A stretch of DNA of 64,000 bases from Gottschalkiaceae bacterium SANA (GTDB lineage: Bacteria > Bacillota > Clostridia > Tissierellales > GPF-1), in the NCBI GenBank assembly GCA_036323355.1, contig AP028876.1, forward strand, positions 2,666,001 through 2,730,000. The letters run 5' to 3'. Made by a program: the position numbers and the translations under genes. Shown here piece by piece: positions 1 through 8,375 of this stretch (position 1 is its first letter; each line of letters begins with the position of its first letter). Below the pieces are notes generated by a model, which was given only the letters and a program-made list of their open reading frames with translations, was not told where the DNA came from and searched no databases.

Positions 1-149
1 CTATTCCCATTCAATCTCTTCATTTTTCATTACACCACATAAAGTAGCTTTCAGTTCATCTCATAGCTCAATTCCACATATTTTTTCTCCTTGATTTGCC
101 GCATCATGAATTCTTAGTATCATTCTAGTATCAAGCCTTCCTTGCTATT
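1..149. other. Left edge, no confident gene
   Basis: No intact gene is visible. The minus strand has one frame ending at a TAG at 1-3 that reads protein-like back to about 146 but is broken by a TGA at 61-63 and a further stop. It could be the decayed 3' end of a gene lying beyond the left edge, next to the direct repeat that follows. I do not recognise the family. Confidence 0.25.
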
Positions 150-276
150 GCCAGTTTATCAAACAGAATTTTTTTTATCATAATCAGTTGATTTTACTAT
201 ATTTCATGGCTCTATTTCACTAGTTTTCATGCCCGATTTATGGACTTCATAATTTTTTAGTACGTTTTTAATACGC
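150..276. repeat. Diverged direct repeat A (att-like)
   Basis: This block matches 6103-6230 in the same orientation and with nearly the same length (127 and 128 bp). Shared exact stretches include ATTTCATGGCTCTATT and AATCAGTTGATTT. Both copies end in two tandem 11-mers of the form TTTTTAGTACG, the sort of phased short repeat that tyrosine recombinases bind at attachment sites. The two copies enclose five genes (428-6054). No recombinase gene is present in the window, so the attachment-site role is an inference. Confidence 0.7.
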
Positions 277-340
277 CAAGCGTACCGTGCAGAAACAGCC
301 CAAATCATTAATGGATTAACAGTTAATATTGAAGAATAAC

Positions 341-389
341 AGAAAAAAACAGACAAGGCACTCTACGAAAATAAATGTAGTGTGCCTTG
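341..389 (-). terminator. Rho-independent terminator
   Basis: Arms at 354-366 and 377-389 pair over 13 positions with one mismatch around a 10-nt loop. Read on the minus strand the stem is followed by a T-rich tract (341-350). It sits about 40 bp after the stop of the minus-strand gene at 428, so it closes that transcription unit. Confidence 0.8.
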
Positions 390-427
390 CTTGTTTTCAA
401 TAATGCTACGTTATATAAAATTCACAT

Positions 428-1282
428 CTATACTTCATCAATATTTACAGTCGCTTCGACACGCATACCTTTGTGCAAGTAACCATAATGAACTTGTGCT
501 ATATCCTTCAAGCAACCTAATTCTATTGGAGCACTGTCTAGACGTTCAACAACTTCCTTTTTGTTAGTTTTAATGATAACTCGTGCTTCACTTTGCTCTT
601 CAAAGCGGATGCTTTTTACCAGCAATTCTTTAGGATATATTTGACAAAAATCCATCCAGCCATCGGAACCGTATGCCTCAAAATCAAAATATGAAACACC
701 CTCAATTATTATTTCAGAATCTTCCAAACCTACTTCTCTTAATGCTTTATATAGTCTATTTTTAAATTCCTCAAAGTCCCGAATTATTATTAATACAGGC
801 TGATCTTCTAACGGTAACTTATCAATATCTTCCGGCGAATAATTATCTGAAAAATCTCTAAAATATGATGCTGGTATCTCAGCGGGTATCCTGTGTTTCC
901 CTGCACTATCGGGACAGGGGAACAAGCTGTGCTTCATAATGTACACACAAAAGCATGGCAAGTTTAAACTTCGTTTGTCTTTCAATAACAGTCTTCTCTT
1001 GCAAATTTCCTTATGTAATGGTCTGGCATTCGTATTTAGGATGCAGATAGACTCGTATTTTTGAATTATTTCAGATATGCTTTTAACATCTAAACTATCA
1101 CAGAATGCCAGAGTTCCCTCATATCCATCTCCTCGCCCATCCCCATGTTGTTTGGAGTAATCAATCCACGATTGGGGGGTGTTGAATTTGATCGATCCTC
1201 TCTTTATAAAAGATTTAGCATATTTAGAACTCGTTAATCTAAAGGCACCAGAAAAAGTATTAGGTTTTTCCCAATCTCCCAT
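428..1282 (-). CDS. Hypothetical protein, possibly DUF2971-like
   Basis: This encodes a soluble protein of 284 residues that I do not recognise with certainty. The ATG at 1282 is chosen because a GAGAGGTG ribosome binding site precedes it; an ATG 30 nt further upstream has none. The N-terminal pattern (a segment around KFNTPQSW followed by a Gly/Asp-rich stretch) and a late segment around FEEQSEARVII recall DUF2971-type proteins, which carry a 'SSP..FNDP' motif and a late E.E.R motif; this is a weak resemblance. There is no signal peptide or membrane helix. It is the last gene of the island between the two direct repeats and is separated by about 520 bp from the PIN/ATPase pair, so it may have its own promoter. 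A role in defence is suggested only by context. Confidence 0.75.
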   Translation of the reverse strand: MGDWEKPNTFSGAFRLTSSKYAKSFIKRGSIKFNTPQSWIDYSKQHGDGRGDGYEGTLAFCDSLDVKSISEIIQKYESICILNTNARPLHKEICKRRLLLKDKRSLNLPCFCVYIMKHSLFPCPDSAGKHRIPAEIPASYFRDFSDNYSPEDIDKLPLEDQPVLIIIRDFEEFKNRLYKALREVGLEDSEIIIEGVSYFDFEAYGSDGWMDFCQIYPKELLVKSIRFEEQSEARVIIKTNKKEVVERLDSAPIELGCLKDIAQVHYGYLHKGMRVEATVNIDEV

Positions 1283-1803
1283 ATAACACCTCTCACTATA
1301 TTTGTCTGACATATTCTATCTACGATAGTTAGCCTATTGTTCCAACAACTTGTAAAGTAATTATACTGACCACTCGCCAAGCACCGACATCTAATCCGCT
1401 CTATACGGGTCTTTAATCCCCTCTTGGACTAATTCCCGCAGAGCATTAAATTTTTGTTTTTCTAACTAAAATATTTATCATCAAAAACCCAGAAAAGCTT
1501 ATTTCAAGCCATTTTGAGCACACTTATTTATTATCTTGACCTCCTTACTACAATCTCAACATGCATACTGTGTCGGTAATGGAAAATTACTAACTTCGAA
1601 CATGTATTTATGCGGCTTTCGTTCACTCTCAAATCAAATAAAACAATTGATGTGAACGTATATTGTGAAAGCAATTATCCTTCTTTTGTCTCAAATCATA
1701 TTTAACGACCTAAACATTTAAATGTATAATAACACATGATTTGTTCTCCCACTCTTATAAAACCATTTTTGAATTTAAGTAATACTTTTACGCTGAAAAT
1801 TAA
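1283..1803. other. Intergenic gap with a possible decayed frame
   Basis: There is no intact gene. On the minus strand, 1361-1460 reads as a protein-like stretch (around FNALRELVQEG and DPYRAD) with an in-frame TAG and then a short tail ending at 1361. It could be a gene remnant left between the PIN nuclease and the hypothetical protein. The rest is AT-rich and shows no strong hairpin. Confidence 0.3.
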
Positions 1804-2331
1804 TCAATAAGCCTGTCGAACATGATTTTCTACACAAATTGGTTTTATCTTCTTTCGGTCAATCAGTTCATGAGCCACAGGTGACCTTTTATTCCTAATT
1901 GTTATATTCCTGGTCTTAGAACTGCAATTTTTTTTTCGAGGATCAAAAAAATCAATATCCTCAGTTATTAAATAAATTGTTCTAGTGTCTGATTTTTCTT
2001 TTGCAACAAGCGCAGCACGAATATACCATTTATCTCTAGAATTCATATCAAAACCTTTTGATCGAAGTATTCTTTCAAAATCCGGATCAATTTTAGTTTT
2101 TGTTAGTCGCATTTTCCCCGAATTCAATAATTCAATTATCATCTCTTCAACAACTTGAGGATTGTCGACCGCTTTATATTCGTACTGCATTTGATCCCCA
2201 TCATCTATATACATAACATACTCTTCCTCTTGGAAAAGATAACTTGGAGAGCTAGTAAGTTTATGCTCAAGCCCAATAATACTCTCTCGGCAATATCCCT
2301 TAAATATATTAGCATCTATGATAACATTCAT
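1804..2331 (-). CDS. PIN-like domain ribonuclease, partner of AAA ATPase
   Basis: This encodes a 175-residue protein with the layout of a PIN-like nuclease: an N-terminal strand ending in an acidic residue (IIDANIF, Asp6), a central helix motif SRDKWYIRAA (Asp100), and a late acidic cluster ITEDIDFFD (Glu124, Asp125, Asp127). In PIN proteins these acids bind divalent metal for RNA cleavage. The start codon follows the stop of the upstream ATPase gene with no gap (TAAATG), so the two are translationally coupled and probably form one system. It resembles effector halves of two-gene defence modules in which an ABC/SMC-like ATPase controls a nuclease. The middle section (30-60), rich in Glu and Asp, is unusual. 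The nuclease call is from motif spacing only. Confidence 0.7.
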   Translation of the reverse strand: MNVIIDANIFKGYCRESIIGLEHKLTSSPSYLFQEEEYVMYIDDGDQMQYEYKAVDNPQVVEEMIIELLNSGKMRLTKTKIDPDFERILRSKGFDMNSRDKWYIRAALVAKEKSDTRTIYLITEDIDFFDPRKKNCSSKTRNITIRNKRSPVAHELIDRKKIKPICVENHVRQAY

Positions 2332-3648
2332 TTAAAGTACCCCATATCTTATTCTAGAAAGATCTTTAGCTGCTTTATACCGTTCTGGGAAAAATCCTCT
2401 AGGCCACTCATTAATGAATTGACCCTGCAAATCCATATTAATTCTTTTGATGTGTTTAGTTGTGCCCTCAGGCCAAATATAATATATTGCAACATCCTCC
2501 GGTGCTAATTCTTTTGCAGCAATCAATTGTTGCATTCTAATAATTAAATGTTCACTATGAGTTTCAACTAACGACTGTACCCCCTGGTTATATAAGTCTT
2601 TCAAATAATCTCCTATACAGAATTGTGCTTTCGGATGTAAATGAATCTCAGGTTCCTCAATAATAATTGCTTTCCCTTCATCAAGATTATATCCAGCAAC
2701 TAAAACAGGTAATATTTGACTATTACCGTACCCTACATCCGCATAATTTTCTAGCTCACCAGTTTCTTTATTCCTAATTTTTAATTCAAAATGTCTATCA
2801 GAAATTCTATGTATCACCAATTCTGATGCAATATCAGCAGCATTAAGCCACTGTTCAACCTTATGCTTGATACTTTTGGATTTATTGCCTTTTCGTAGCG
2901 TATCCATAGCTAATATATTTACAGAATGCTCACCACTACTACCCACAAATTTTCTGTTCTCACCAGTATACATAAACGTTCTTTGTGGGGGGATACGCAT
3001 CGCACCAATATATTCAATATTTCGTAATTCCTGCCGCATATTTTCGCTATGCCTGTTTAAAAACATAAGTTTCTTCATGTTCAGTTCATCAAGAAACCGT
3101 TGGGTTTGAGTAATCTCGTCATCACCGTAATAACGTCTTGAACGGAAAACCGGAATAAAATTATCAACTAATAAACCCTTACTAACTGTTGCTTTAATAC
3201 TTGCTGGAACTTCAACATTTGAAATCACATCCAATAAAAATTTATCACTATCCTCAGAATAACTCATTGACATGCATTGCCTGTTATCTTTAAAGTATAT
3301 ATTCTTAGCAATAATTTCTTGTCTTTTAGGTCGATATTTATATTTCAGGTCAAGATCAATTTTGTATATTGGTTTTTTTGGCATAACGGATATCCCGATT
3401 TCCATATGGCGCTTTGTAGAATTACCAAACACTATATCTTTATACGTGCCAAAATCACCATTCTTTCCTCGTAGCAACATAGATACATTAGGATCCGTAC
3501 TATTCAGCGTTTGGTTAAGGATTCTAATACCACTCAAAATGGAGGATTTGCCAGAATTATTAGGACCTAAAAATAGAGTTATTGGTGCCAAATCAATATT
3601 CAATTCGGAAAATGCTTTAAAATTTTTATATCTAATATTCGATATCAT
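2332..3648 (-). CDS. AAA family ATPase (DUF3696/COG4938-like)
   Basis: This encodes a 438-residue ABC/SMC-type ATPase. From the ATG at 3648 the Walker A is at residues 28-36 (GPNNSGKSS), a signature-like DVGYGNSQ lies at 304-311, the Walker B is around 327-334 (AIIIEEPE) followed by HLHP, and a switch motif ETHSEHL is at 362-368. The C-terminal NEWPRGFFPER segment is typical of the DUF3696 group of overcoming-lysogeny-like ATPases. The ATG is preferred over a TTG two codons upstream because AAGGAG lies 8 nt before it. The gene abuts the PIN-like gene, so the pair looks like sensor ATPase plus nuclease. Related ATPases occur in PARIS, Septu and Gabija, but the partner here is neither DUF4435, HNH nor UvrD. 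Function in phage defence is inferred. Confidence 0.88.
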   Translation of the reverse strand: MISNIRYKNFKAFSELNIDLAPITLFLGPNNSGKSSILSGIRILNQTLNSTDPNVSMLLRGKNGDFGTYKDIVFGNSTKRHMEIGISVMPKKPIYKIDLDLKYKYRPKRQEIIAKNIYFKDNRQCMSMSYSEDSDKFLLDVISNVEVPASIKATVSKGLLVDNFIPVFRSRRYYGDDEITQTQRFLDELNMKKLMFLNRHSENMRQELRNIEYIGAMRIPPQRTFMYTGENRKFVGSSGEHSVNILAMDTLRKGNKSKSIKHKVEQWLNAADIASELVIHRISDRHFELKIRNKETGELENYADVGYGNSQILPVLVAGYNLDEGKAIIIEEPEIHLHPKAQFCIGDYLKDLYNQGVQSLVETHSEHLIIRMQQLIAAKELAPEDVAIYYIWPEGTTKHIKRINMDLQGQFINEWPRGFFPERYKAAKDLSRIRYGVL

Positions 3649-3727
3649 TTTCAACTCTCCTTGATTATACTAACCTAAAATACATATTAGTTAAAATAAT
3701 GAAATTCTACCAAATATTCATCATCGC

Positions 3728-5122
3728 TCAATCATCATAGCAGCTAATAAACGTTCCCATACTATCATAGAGTTCTGCCGGGTCAGATTTATTATTGTTC
3801 CAGATCCCACGTCCATCTTCCCAAACCATATCAACTTTATTAATAGATTTATATCCACCAATCATCACTTGAGAATTTGCATTCAGTATAAATTTTGCGA
3901 ACTCATATTCCTGTGATCCAAGGACAGAAAGAATCTTCCAACCCGCAAGATCTATATCAGAATCTCCTGTGTTTTCAATGATAATATATTCGTTTACTTT
4001 GTCCAGGGCTTTAATTCTGATTGAGCTTATCTCTTTAGAATCATCCGCAGCTTCATTATCTGTCTCTAAAATAGTTGTAGTTTCTTCCGAAGCCGTAGAA
4101 TCACTAGCCATTTCTTTTTCTATTACAGGCGCATTAATTTCATCTGGATTCACATTATCAAAATCATCTTCGATCACATTCCCTTTTAAAGTGTACTTGT
4201 AACTATAGTGACTCGGTATCTGCGTTTCCGCATCTTGATAAGTAATAATAGCAACAAAATCAGTACAACCCCCAGCCTTACGAATTTGATCCTCCATATA
4301 AGCTTGATCACCATGTCGATTAAGTGTGCTGTCTTGGGGTGTAATGTTGTAAGCATTTGAAACACCACCCAACGAGTCAGCAATCACATGACCCTCATCT
4401 AGCACTGGACTTTCGACCCCCGGGACTTTTGCCTCATCTGAAAAATACCTACCCGTACTCAAAACTGGTTCAGTCGCATCATCCTGCAAAATAATTTCCT
4501 CTGCAACAACTTTTACCAATTGCCCGAATTCATTAGTAAATGCATAATATTCACGATCCCCAAAGCCAATATCTACAACCACATTAGATTCACGATGACC
4601 AGATAAATCTCGACCATCCACCTCAATAAGTCGATACCCATCAAATAATCCACTCTTTGATTGCTCTTTGGAGCCCTCAATAATCTCCGTATTCGCTCCA
4701 TCCGCTAACGAATTATTATCCGAATTATTGGTTTCCGGACTATCTCTAGCTTTATCAATTGCTTGTGATTCTGCTGACTCCATTGAAGCAGAAACCACTT
4801 CAGGCTCACCCGTTAAATCATTATCCTCCGAGCTTTGTGATTCCACAATTTCCTCTACTTCTGATAGGTTTTCTTCACCACTATCCTCTAATGGAACTTC
4901 TCTCGAATCTGACACCGCCTCACCTTGCTGCAACTCTCGCATATTCTGTCCCGCATTAACACCAGCACTGCCCGTATCAATCGAAGCAATCGTGATAAAT
5001 AGAACTGATAGTATAGCTCCCAGCACCATAACAAGCTTTTTTTTCCTCTTCCATCCCCAATATGTCAGCATAAATGGGAAAACAATAATCCACGCAAGAA
5101 TTTTCAATAGTTTTACAAGCAT
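3728..5122 (-). CDS. Membrane-anchored DNA/RNA non-specific endonuclease with lamin-tail domain
   Basis: This encodes a 464-residue protein in four parts. A hydrophobic N-terminus with a basic KRKKK stop gives one or two membrane helices (about 5-50). An acidic Ser/Glu/Asp-rich linker follows (about 65-150). The nuclease core has a DEGHVIADSLGG motif near 242-253 and a downstream Asn (NITPQDSTLN near 259-268), matching the DRGH-type His and metal-binding Asn of the NucA/EndA beta-beta-alpha-metal family. The last 100 residues form a lamin-tail-like beta domain (EYIIIENTGDSDIDLAGW). The start at 5122 has AAGGAG 7 nt upstream. EndA-type enzymes degrade extracellular DNA or act in DNA uptake; this one should face outward. 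Asp replaces the usual first Arg-containing motif residue, so activity is not assured. Confidence 0.82.
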   Translation of the reverse strand: MLVKLLKILAWIIVFPFMLTYWGWKRKKKLVMVLGAILSVLFITIASIDTGSAGVNAGQNMRELQQGEAVSDSREVPLEDSGEENLSEVEEIVESQSSEDNDLTGEPEVVSASMESAESQAIDKARDSPETNNSDNNSLADGANTEIIEGSKEQSKSGLFDGYRLIEVDGRDLSGHRESNVVVDIGFGDREYYAFTNEFGQLVKVVAEEIILQDDATEPVLSTGRYFSDEAKVPGVESPVLDEGHVIADSLGGVSNAYNITPQDSTLNRHGDQAYMEDQIRKAGGCTDFVAIITYQDAETQIPSHYSYKYTLKGNVIEDDFDNVNPDEINAPVIEKEMASDSTASEETTTILETDNEAADDSKEISSIRIKALDKVNEYIIIENTGDSDIDLAGWKILSVLGSQEYEFAKFILNANSQVMIGGYKSINKVDMVWEDGRGIWNNNKSDPAELYDSMGTFISCYDD

Positions 5123-5265
5123 CTTCATTCTCCTTATAAACGTAATCTATTACACATTATACTACAAAGCATTACCTTTTTTTAGTTTATAAGGATATTT
5201 TTGGATTCCTAGTTATATATTTCGTCTTTCTAATTTTTAGTTCCACCTCTCCCTATTTAATTAAC

Positions 5266-6054
5266 TCAATCCTCTTTACTTTCAACTCTAATCGAATGAG
5301 AAGCAGGGTGTTCACTATCAATAATATTTCGTCCACTCAAGTCAAAAATATCCTTGTTATTAACTCGATAACACCCCTGTCGTATAGCTTCAATTGAACA
5401 ATACTGTTTGATTTCCTTGGTCCATCCATTACTATTCCAGTAGACCAACACACCATTAATTGCCGTTTTATCTTCTAAGTACGAAAAAAACTCAATGTCT
5501 TTTTGTGGTAGTATCCATTCTACTCTTGAACCTTCCTGAAAATGACTTGGAATCTTTATATCACATTCTATAAAGAAAATCGTATAAATTGGTTTTGACT
5601 TCTCATCAAATTCAATTCGAATTCTTTCTTTATATGAATCCACTTTTGAATAGTGATCATCAAAAATTTCTCGAAAGTTCTCCATAAAATACTCATATTT
5701 AAACGGTGTTGAAACAATCTCAAAGGTTGACGATACAGAATTTTTTTTATTAATCATTTTTTTAGCCTTTTGATGCTTTTTATTGTAATAGTTCATATTG
5801 TATTTACATTTAAATTGAGATCCTTTTCTCGTTAGCTTCGATTGATCAATTATAAAATGTTCAATAGCCAAAATCATATTTGGCAATTCAATCACTAAAT
5901 CTGGGCAATCATAAGGGTAAATTTTTATGTTCTCTGGATCATCCTTACAATCCTCTATACACTTCATAATCTCTTCATATTCGATTGATCCACCATATTG
6001 AAGTTCTCCACTCAAAAAAACACTTTCAATTAATCTAGAATCTCTATTTCTCAT
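5266..6054 (-). CDS. Hypothetical island protein
   Basis: This encodes 262 residues starting at an ATG preceded by an AGGGGT ribosome binding site. I do not recognise the family. The most structured part is residues 50-70, CPDLVIELPNMILAIEHF, where acidic residues Asp52, Glu56 and Glu65 sit on predicted strands. This looks faintly like the acidic core of a restriction-type nuclease, but the expected Lys after the second acid is absent. A Lys-rich stretch follows (74-105). No membrane helix is present. It is the first gene of the minus-strand set bounded by the direct repeats; repeat B lies just upstream of its start. Confidence 0.7.
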   Translation of the reverse strand: MRNRDSRLIESVFLSGELQYGGSIEYEEIMKCIEDCKDDPENIKIYPYDCPDLVIELPNMILAIEHFIIDQSKLTRKGSQFKCKYNMNYYNKKHQKAKKMINKKNSVSSTFEIVSTPFKYEYFMENFREIFDDHYSKVDSYKERIRIEFDEKSKPIYTIFFIECDIKIPSHFQEGSRVEWILPQKDIEFFSYLEDKTAINGVLVYWNSNGWTKEIKQYCSIEAIRQGCYRVNNKDIFDLSGRNIIDSEHPASHSIRVESKED

Positions 6055-6102
6055 GCTATACCCCTTAATTAATGTTCGATTTTAATTCTATAAATTCTTA
6101 TA

Positions 6103-6230
6103 GCCAATTTATCAAACTGCATTATTCACCATCACAATCAGTTGATTTCAGTGCATTTCATGGCTCTATTCCCCCAATTTTCAGTCTTGATCTTCGGCTA
6201 CATGGTTTTTTTAGTACATTTTTAGTACGC
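6103..6230. repeat. Diverged direct repeat B (att-like)
   Basis: This is the second copy of the repeat at 150-276, in the same orientation, including the paired 11-mers TTTTTAGTACA/TTTTTAGTACG at its end. It lies between the start of the hypothetical gene at 6054 and the end of the HEPN gene at 6273. The HEPN gene is therefore outside the bounded module, which implies stepwise assembly of the island. Confidence 0.7.
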
Positions 6231-6272
6231 TTCATGTAAATCACAACACTTTTATGTCAATGCTGGATTACC

Positions 6273-7265
6273 TTATGTAATGCCTTCAAGCAGATCAGAA
6301 TAAACCAAATCTAATTTTCGAATATTAATGTCTGCAACTTCACTCATATTCAGTAACCCATTAAGATTTCCATGCATAATATCATGCCTATTATCAAGCA
6401 ACTCAGTGATGGCATCAACAAATACCGTTCTTTCAACATTTGGATGTATATAACCATTCGATATTAATTTATTAAGTTTTTTATACATTCCGTAATAATT
6501 GCCATTTTTCTTTTTTACATATACATCTGGGTCTAAAACATTACTTTCAATTATATCGGTAACCAAAGTTTCAATAACAATTGCAGAATAAACAATACTC
6601 TTGAAATGATCGCCAATTTTATGAGCATATTTCGATTCGCTATAGAAATACCTGCCTACATTAAAATTCTGATCTTTAAGCTCTTCAATGAACACATTAT
6701 TATCAGGGATTTTTTGATAACCATCTACATTAGGAGAAATATACATTCTCCCATTTTGTATCTGTCCAAATATGTCATAATAGACCACAGTGTTAATTGT
6801 ACTGCAATCATAATAAGTAGGTATAACGGCATGCTCACCACAAGTACTTATATTATATTTAAAGAAAAAATACTCTAAGTTAGCTTGAATAAAATCCGTC
6901 GCAAAATCTCTTCCATGCTCAATAAAACTTTTATCAATTTCGCTATATTCATCCGCAAATACTTCCACATTAATTATTAAACTAGAATTAAGAAATTCGA
7001 ATATAGGAGGGTTCGCACTAATATTAACCGAAACAGTTGAATGCCTAACGGAGATTAATTGGTCTTTAACCCAATCATCTTTAATCGAAACCATCACTTT
7101 CCTATTTCTATGGCTTAAATAATGAAAAATATTAGCTGAAACCTCATAAAAATAATGACCTTGACAAATACGTAAATAGGTTGGCAATGAAAAACTCGTG
7201 GATATAAACATTCTAATATTATTTTGTTTTCTAAACTTATTCATTTCTTTTGTTTCAATCACCAT
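6273..7265 (-). CDS. HEPN-domain protein
   Basis: This encodes a 330-residue soluble protein. The C-terminal third is helical and contains LLDNRHDIMHGN, giving an R-x4-H pair (Arg293, His298), the signature of HEPN domains, many of which are metal-independent RNases. The spacing and the conserved helix before it (SIVYSAIVIETLVTDII) resemble the Apea-like HEPN group. The N-terminal two thirds are unrecognised. A GAGGTG ribosome binding site lies 7 nt before the ATG. The gene stands alone, bounded by repeat B downstream and a long gene-poor stretch upstream. HEPN proteins are common in defence and toxin loci, which fits the neighbours, but no antitoxin partner is visible. Confidence 0.72.
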   Translation of the reverse strand: MVIETKEMNKFRKQNNIRMFISTSFSLPTYLRICQGHYFYEVSANIFHYLSHRNRKVMVSIKDDWVKDQLISVRHSTVSVNISANPPIFEFLNSSLIINVEVFADEYSEIDKSFIEHGRDFATDFIQANLEYFFFKYNISTCGEHAVIPTYYDCSTINTVVYYDIFGQIQNGRMYISPNVDGYQKIPDNNVFIEELKDQNFNVGRYFYSESKYAHKIGDHFKSIVYSAIVIETLVTDIIESNVLDPDVYVKKKNGNYYGMYKKLNKLISNGYIHPNVERTVFVDAITELLDNRHDIMHGNLNGLLNMSEVADINIRKLDLVYSDLLEGIT

Positions 7266-7428
7266 TTTATCACCTCTATAAACATAATACGCCTTATAGA
7301 AACTTTTTTCTATGATAAAGTCAAAAGAGTATCATTTACAATATCACTTTGCAATATTTTCTTGAAATCTCGTAAATTAATGAGCATACTATGTATATCC
7401 TTATTATTGAAATGCCACTTATATCGCC

Positions 7429-7466
7429 GCAAGAGAGTAGCCCTAAGGTCACGGCTACTCTCTTGC
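7429..7466. other. Strong hairpin
   Basis: A perfect 14-bp inverted repeat (7429-7442 with 7453-7466, 10-nt loop). Neither side has a convincing T-tract, so it may be a terminator without a U-run for the holin remnant or a structured element of the lost prophage. Confidence 0.5.
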
Positions 7467-7484
7467 TAGCTCTGAAAGAAAAAG

Positions 7485-7820
7485 CTACAACTGCTCTACT
7501 GCAGCTTCCAGCATCTCAGTTATCGTCTGCTCAGTAACATATAGCTTCACCACACTCGGAATCATCGAGAAATCCTTTCCAAGCACATAATTGTATTTCA
7601 TCTTGCCAGTTCCAGATCCATAGATCTGCTACGCCTCGATCCCCAATGAAAACAGGATCTTCTTCACTACTCCAATCTGCCCCATGTAGGTAAGTACCAG
7701 AAGAACTCCAAGGAATACTCCTGACACCACCACATTCATGTCCACTGCTATCGGACAATTGTCGGAACCCACCACATCATTGTGGATCTCCGCACCTATC
7801 ATATTCGAAAAGAGACTCAT
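7485..7820 (-). pseudogene. Phage holin remnant (LLH family) with in-frame TAG
   Basis: One minus-strand frame of 112 codons runs from an ATG at 7820 to a stop at 7485 with a single in-frame TAG at 7629-7631. The first part has one membrane helix (around VVVSGVFLGVLLVLTYMG). The part after the TAG reads IYGSGTGKMKYNYVL and ends TITEMLEAAVEQL, matching the 'GSG.GK.K' and terminal 'ALIEAAV..L' signature of LLH-type phage holins. Holins permeabilise the membrane so that endolysin can act. No endolysin or other phage gene is nearby, so this is a leftover of a prophage. The family call rests on these two motifs. Confidence 0.6.
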
Positions 7821-8375
7821 AGATACAAAAATCTAGTCAATTTGCCACCCTGTGATACTTTTCTGGTTGAGAACGTTAGCTCCATCAATAGCACTTCACC
7901 GCTTTCAACTCTAAGTGTTGCCAAGCGATCATCCAATCAAAAATACTTCTTCCCAAATAACTAAAATTACATTTATACACCATGAAATTATAAGCATATT
8001 TACATTCTTTTTCCATTCTGCTATCTCATATACCCAAAGGATATGAAAGAATTATAAACAACTTAAATTCCTTGTTTAATTAGTTGAACACGTGGTATTT
8101 ATATAGTACCAAATGATAGTTAAATTACCGAGTGGTAATTGAGTTATCAAATGGTATATCACTTAGCTAAAAGCTGAGTAGATAGCTTTTGATCTCAGAA
8201 GCCTGAGGTGGTTCCAGTTATCCGGAACAACCGACTGTCGATTGAATGCAAATCGGTTTTTACTTCGAATCAGTTGAGATGTCAACTGTACGAAAAGGGA
8301 AATTGAAATTCATGAGATGGCCTGCGACTGATCGATGACCCCATGAATTTGGAACAGAACCAAGATTTAGAAAAT
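7821..8375. other. Gene-poor stretch with small hairpins
   Basis: No gene is supported. Around 8108-8155 there is a small perfect hairpin (AATTACC, loop GAGT, GGTAATT) flanked by near-inverted ACCAAATGAT/ATCAAATGGT motifs. Near 8213-8252 a GTTCC/GGAAC hairpin is followed by AACCGA/TCGGTT and a short T-run, which could act as a weak plus-strand terminator. Confidence 0.3.
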
